Positions 60,001 to 64,000 of a DNA stretch of 64,000 nucleotides are shown piece by piece. The notes below the pieces were generated by a model that saw only the letters and a list, made by a program, of their open reading frames with translations, did not search any database and was not told the DNA's origin. How positions within the stretch are numbered: the stretch's first letter is position 1; each line of letters starts with the position of its first letter. The stretch comes from Heterotrichella gracilis (Eukaryota; Sar; Xanthophyceae; Tribonematales; Xanthonemataceae): the NCBI GenBank assembly GCA_032358255.1, contig JAULBX010021520.1, positions 1 to 64,000 on the forward strand. Reading direction: 5' to 3'. A program made the translations under genes and the position numbers.

Positions 60001-61799
60001 ACGGCCGCACACCACCACCACCACCACCACCACCACCACCACCACCACCACCACCACCACCACCACCACCCACCTGTGGGCACCCCGCAAAGATCTTGGT
60101 GGCCGCCTCCACCCCTTCAAGGTTGGCGGGGTTGTGCAGGGGCGCAAGCGCAGCCGCATCCTGAATAGCAGCCCTCACCCCCGCACCAATGAGCACAGGC
60201 TGGCTGATGTCCTTGCCATGCACAACCCGATGGCCCACCACGCGCATCTCTTGGGCGATGCTGCGGGTGTGGGGGAAAACCCTAGTCAGAACCCTAACAC
60301 ATGTGCATGGCAACCGCGTCCTGGAAGGCCGCCCTCACCCCCGCGCCAATCAGCACTGGTTGACTTACGTCCTTGCCATGCACAACCCGGTGACCCACCA
60401 CGCGCATTTCCTGGGCGATACTACAGGAGGCAGGGAGACAAGCCTCTAGTGAAACCCTACTGATGCCGTTGGAAAACCCTAATGTCACACTAGTGAAACC
60501 CTAGGGTCTTTGCCGTGCACCACCCGGTGGCCCACCACGCGCATCGCTTGGGCGATGCTGCAGGTGTGCAGGAAAACCCTAGTCAACACCCTAACACATG
60601 TGCATGGCAACCGCGTCCTTGAAGGCCGCCCTCACCCCCGCGCCAATCAGCACTGGTTGACTTACGTCCTTGCCATGCACAACCCGGTGACCCACCACGC
60701 GCATTTCCTGGGCGATACTACAGGAGGCAGGGAGACAAGCCTCTAGTGAAACCCTACTGATGCCGTTGGAAAACCCTAATGTCACGCTAGTGAAACCCTA
60801 GGGTCTTTGCCGTGCACCACCCGGTGGCCCACCACGCGCATCTCTTGGGCGATGCTGCAGGTGTGCAGGAAAACCCTAGTCAACACCCTAACACATGTGC
60901 AAGGGCAGTCACGTCCTGGATGGCTGCCCGCACCCCAGCACCAATCAGCACAGGTTGGCTTATGTCCTTGCCGTGCACAACCCGGTGCCCCACCACATTT
61001 CCTGGGCGATGCTGTGGGGGTGTGGGGAGAACACACAGCATTTAAACCCTAGCCAAAACCTAGCTCCATTGCTCTGCTGGTTGTGCAGCAGAGCAGAGCA
61101 GCGCTGGTGCATCCTGGATGGCCACCCCCACTCCGTCCCTAGCCGAACAAACCCTAGAAAACCCTTACCTTGCCGAGCACGTGTCCTCAAGGTGCGACAG
61201 CAGCAAATCCAACCCCACTGTGTAGTTGGGGATCCCGACCTTGTTCTCGTGTTTCTCGGAGGCCTTGCCATCCCCGTCCAGTTTCTTGGTTGTCATGCTT
61301 GAGCTCCCCACATTGCCAATCTGCTCGAGCAACCCACTGATGCTGGCACGCAGGGTCGAACCTGAACCCCAAAAAACAAAACAATATATTATTATGTATT
61401 ATTATAGAAAAAATAATAATAGTAGTATTATTATTATTATTATCACTGGGGTGCGAGAACATTAGGGGTTTGTCAGGACGCCAAAGGGACCTTTGCAGTT
61501 GATTAGAGGGAGAAAAGAAAAGGTGACTAGGGTTTAGAGTGTAGGGTTTAGGGTTTAGGATCACACCTGGTCCCATAAGGACAAAGAGCTTGAACTTGGG
61601 TGTAGGGTTTAGGGTTTACGGGTTTTGGTTTAGGGTTTATGATCTCCCCTGGTCCCACCACGTCAAAGAGCTTGAACTTGGTTTAGGTTTTAGGTTTTAG
61701 GGGTTTAGGATTTGGGATCGCACCTGGTCCCACCACGTCAAAGAGCTTGAACTTGAGGGAGGAGCTGCCCGCATTGATGACCAGCACGCGGGACGCCAT
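57023..61799 (-). CDS. ACK: Acetate kinase
   Basis: Nine minus-strand exons, 61799-61724, 61361-61169, 60260-60074, 59585-59387, 59004-58929, 58621-58537, 58354-58238, 57858-57721 and 57199-57023, keep the frame and give 415 aa (family about 400). The ASKHA-fold landmarks are present: [17 protein letters not shown] at the start, [58 protein letters not shown] (bacterial enzymes usually have GNG here), [53 protein letters not shown] and [12 protein letters not shown]. The enzyme interconverts acetate + ATP and acetyl phosphate + ADP, with phosphotransacetylase as usual partner in algal fermentation. The first ATG has an in-frame TAG upstream and no transit peptide follows, so this form looks cytosolic unless an extra 5' exon exists. 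The stop codon is read within a TTTAGGG run. Confidence 0.95.
60010..60072. repeat. (CAC)n microsatellite at acetate kinase intron 3 donor
   Basis: About 20 CAC units lie on the plus strand immediately inside the intron, so the transcript reads CAG|GTGGGTGGTGG and on. A copy of the exon 3 end lies on its far side at about 59955-59995. Confidence 0.92.
60292..60885 (-). repeat. 297-bp tandem duplication upstream of acetate kinase exon 3
   Basis: Position 60301 corresponds to 60598 (offset 297), and the two units differ at only a few positions. Each contains two copies of the exon 3 start (CATCGCCCA.. or the variant encoding IAQ(E/A)[13 protein letters not shown]) with acceptor-like CAG or TAG. 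A further copy lies at 60905-61015. Including the true exon at 60260, six versions of this exon start occur within 760 bp, separated by aaaccctaa-type spacers. Confidence 0.92.
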
Positions 61800-64000
61800 G
61801 GCTGCCTAGGGTATGGGCTAGGGTATCGGCGAGGGTTGTGCTAGATAGGGTGCTTGGGTGTGGGGTGGGTGGGCGGTGGGCAGCCCTTCGCCTGTCGCCT
61901 GAGGTGGTGGCTGTGGCTGTGGCTGTGGCTGTGGCTGTGGCTGTGGCCCCAAGTAAGGTGAGGGCTGTGAACTCCCGCACGGGGAGGGACTTTTCCACTG
62001 GCTAGGGCGCCGGGAGGGTTTTCTAAGGAGACCCCCTTGGCTACAGGGCTCGAGTGCGAGGTGTGTCCCTGGGTGTTCAAAACTATAGCCCAATTTCCGC
62101 GACGTCCAGGTGAGGTGGTGTTTTAAAGCTGGCAGATGTGCTCCGGTTCAATCACACGCATGTGTGGGTGGGTGGGTGAATGGCTGGGGTGACAAAGCCG
62201 CTGGCTTGGCTGCAGCAGTGGGATGGGTGGGTGGGAGTCACGTCATGACACGGTGTCGCTTGAACATCAAGCATCAACGGTGTGCAAGGGGTGGAATGGG
62301 GCTTCACAAGGTCCCTAACCCAACTTCATCGCCTGTGGTGACACGGTGCGGTAGAAAAAGCCACCTCATCAACATCACTACGTCACATTCCTACCATGGT
62401 GAAGACCCTGTCTAGATCCCGCACTTGTAGACACCGTCCATGCGCGCAAAGTGCGTTCAGAAGACTGAATTCAGGTGCACATTGAAGTTGCATGTCCAAG
62501 GGTAATAGCATGGATGGAGGGGGGTCAACAGCGCAGGGCCACTGCAGTTGGGCTAGCCTCCACTCCACGCACCCCTTCAGACTATCACCCGCCGCCCCAT
62601 AGCACAACACAGTCACCCATATCCGCGTACACGCGTTTTCGCCCATCTTTGCACATCCCATGGGCAGCCCCAGATACCCCCACCACCCTACCACCCACCA
62701 CCCACACCCCCAACGCACCCACATGCACCCAGCTCCGCCAACTTGTCCACATTGCGCAGGTATGTGCAATCAAATAGCAACATGTGGTCTGCTTACGCCA
62801 GTATCCACAAGAAGCCACAACACATGCCAGTGCATGGGCTAGACCCTACGGATGTATGCATGCATATGGCATCAGGTGGCCCCGCTACGACAATACCTGC
62901 CTGGACAGCACCCAACCGAGACCTATACCGATTCACGTGGCTGTAACGCTCTTTTGTGTCCCACTGCAACTTTGCTGCAAACACCAACGGTTCCGGAGCC
63001 CACCCGCTTCATTTCTCACCCACCCGCTTCGCTAGGCATGGCTATGCAACGACGTTATCTAGATAAGCACTGAACCCCTCGCGTCGAAAGCAGCTGCCAT
63101 ACCTGGGGACGCGCGAGGGAAGACCTTCGCTGGCAACACTTTGCCTCAGGTCCTTGCTACGTGTATAGCTGTGGAGGGCCGAGGTGCTGACCTCGTTGTC
63201 GTGCCACGGGTGGCCCAGCCCTCAACTGGTTTGGCCCTTTGTTTCAAGGTGTGCAAGCAAGGCAGTGAGGAAAAGCAGGTTGACGCACTGGTTTTGGGCT
63301 ATCACGGCTGACTTCGACATCGTTGCCAGGCCTGCAGGCCTAGTAGGGTTCTGGAACTTCTGCCCAAACCCTACCAGATTGCTAACTACACAATCTGTAG
63401 AATGCTGCTGAGTTCAGCCTGGTCACTGCACAACTTGGCGTTGGCGCATGCGTAGCAACACTCTGTGCTGAGAAGTTGCTGCAGATCTGCCAGACATAAT
63501 GATGATGTGAACTTCACCAGTTGACACACACTCCGTGGTACATATGGAAAACCGCTTGCCAATGGCCCTTACGCATCAGCGGGCGTGGGCGGCCACTAAC
63601 AAACAAGCACTGTTACTTGAGTAGTTACAAGGCTAAGACTTCCAGTAGCTTTAGTACAGCCAGGTTAGTAGTGAACTCTTGCACAGCTTGCGCCCTGGTA
63701 ACCCACCTAAATACCATATCTGGGCCAACCGCTGCCTGCAGCCTTGTGGCTCTCTTCCTTCTTAATTGAACATTATTAGGTAAAACACCACACAGCCTGC
63801 CTTGAACATGCGCATAACAGGAGTCAGCGATGAGAAAGGCACTGCCCTCCTGTCTACATATTCCCCTATCACTGCATACGCATACGCCATGGGTGGCCAA
63901 AAAGTCAAATCCTGGCAATACCCTATAACAATAAATACAAGAAACCTGGGGAGCGTTGCAATAGTAGATGTAATGCTATTGCATACACTGCGTTCCGCTG
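61800..64000. other. Upstream flank of acetate kinase; no gene recognised
   Basis: The acetate kinase 5' UTR and promoter should lie in the first part. Six GGCTGT units form a hexanucleotide repeat at 61909-61944. An AT-rich (TTA)n tract occurs inside the gene at about 61380-61442, not here. Open frames in 62100-64000 are short and without family similarity; splicing signals could not be assembled into a gene. Confidence 0.5.

Larger units (their letters stand above)
57548..61665 (-). repeat. Other acetate kinase pseudo-exon copies
   Basis: Copies seen: exon 1 3' end at about 61565-61600 and 61625-61662, each followed by a ttagggtttaggg run; exon 4 3' end at 59198-59285 with donor; exon 6 5' part near 58685-58765; exon 8 5' end near 57960-57995 and 58085-58115; exon 8 3' end at about 57560-57616; exon 9 start near 57315-57345. 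All are partial and mutated. Confidence 0.8.

Noticed and set aside
59837-60463. Open frame with a long His or Thr run
   Set aside because: It is created by the (CAC)n microsatellite inside acetate kinase intron 3 and crosses true coding exon 3 on the opposite strand.
1-64000. Chromosome end, because of telomere repeats
   Set aside because: Heptamers occur in short scattered runs of both orientations inside genes; there is no long terminal array.
1-64000. Bacterial contamination, because of acetate kinase and 2-oxoglutarate dehydrogenase
   Set aside because: Both genes are broken by many spliceosomal introns with in-frame closure and sit between clearly eukaryotic genes.

Overview
The window is nuclear DNA of a eukaryote, most likely a green alga. 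It carries intron-rich genes with GT-AG introns (about 60 introns could be placed, one of them GC-AG). It encodes a plant-type asparaginyl-tRNA synthetase, nicastrin, a mitochondrial 2-oxoglutarate dehydrogenase E1 and an algal-type acetate kinase. Plant-type telomere heptamers (CCCTAAA/TTTAGGG) are scattered through the introns and spacers. A prasinophyte-like chlorophyte fits, but the species cannot be fixed from this sequence.

Layout. 1-1030: no gene, two foldbacks. 1031-9317 (-): nicastrin, 12 exons, 682 aa. 9318-10145: shared head-to-head promoter space. 10146-19949 (+): 2-oxoglutarate dehydrogenase E1, 20 exons, 1040 aa. 21286-22567 (-): Ala/Pro/Lys-rich single-pass membrane protein, 2 exons. 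23099-29261 (+): asparaginyl-tRNA synthetase, 12 exons, 590 aa. 30557-31636 (-): CHCHD2/CHCHD10-like twin CX9C protein, 4 exons, 140 aa. 32242-35752 (+): secreted serpin, 7 exons, 468 aa. 37270-41785 (+): secretory-pathway protein resembling a nucleotide-sugar glycosyltransferase, 6 exons, 382 aa. 43027-44513 (+): tandem pair of an unknown three-exon gene, first copy frameshifted. 44514-57022: about 12 kb of repeats with a dense set of long foldbacks. 57023-61799 (-): acetate kinase, 9 exons, 415 aa. 61800-64000: nothing recognised. For the multi-exon genes the exon lengths close the reading frame across every junction and the joined proteins align with their families, so the gene models are strong although they rest on reading alone.

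The genes do not form one pathway. Three pairs are head-to-head over 0.5-0.8 kb (nicastrin/OGDH, membrane protein/AsnRS, CHCH/serpin) and probably share promoters. OGDH (TCA cycle) and the CHCH protein are mitochondrial; nicastrin, the serpin and the glycosyltransferase-like protein enter the secretory system; acetate kinase serves fermentative acetate metabolism.

The most unusual feature is genomic. Nearly every large gene has introns holding partial, decaying copies of the adjacent exon. Many copies of an exon's 5' part lie upstream of it and many copies of its 3' part lie downstream; at the stop codons the copies fall in the 3' flank. Some are nearly identical (OGDH exon 17, AsnRS exon 11, acetate kinase exon 3), others barely detectable, and telomere-like heptamers often sit between copies. 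This looks like continuing intron growth by tandem duplications that span exon-intron boundaries. The 44.5-55.2 kb spacer shows a second pattern: many imperfect or perfect long inverted repeats (up to about 233 bp) that could be foldback elements or small-RNA precursors.
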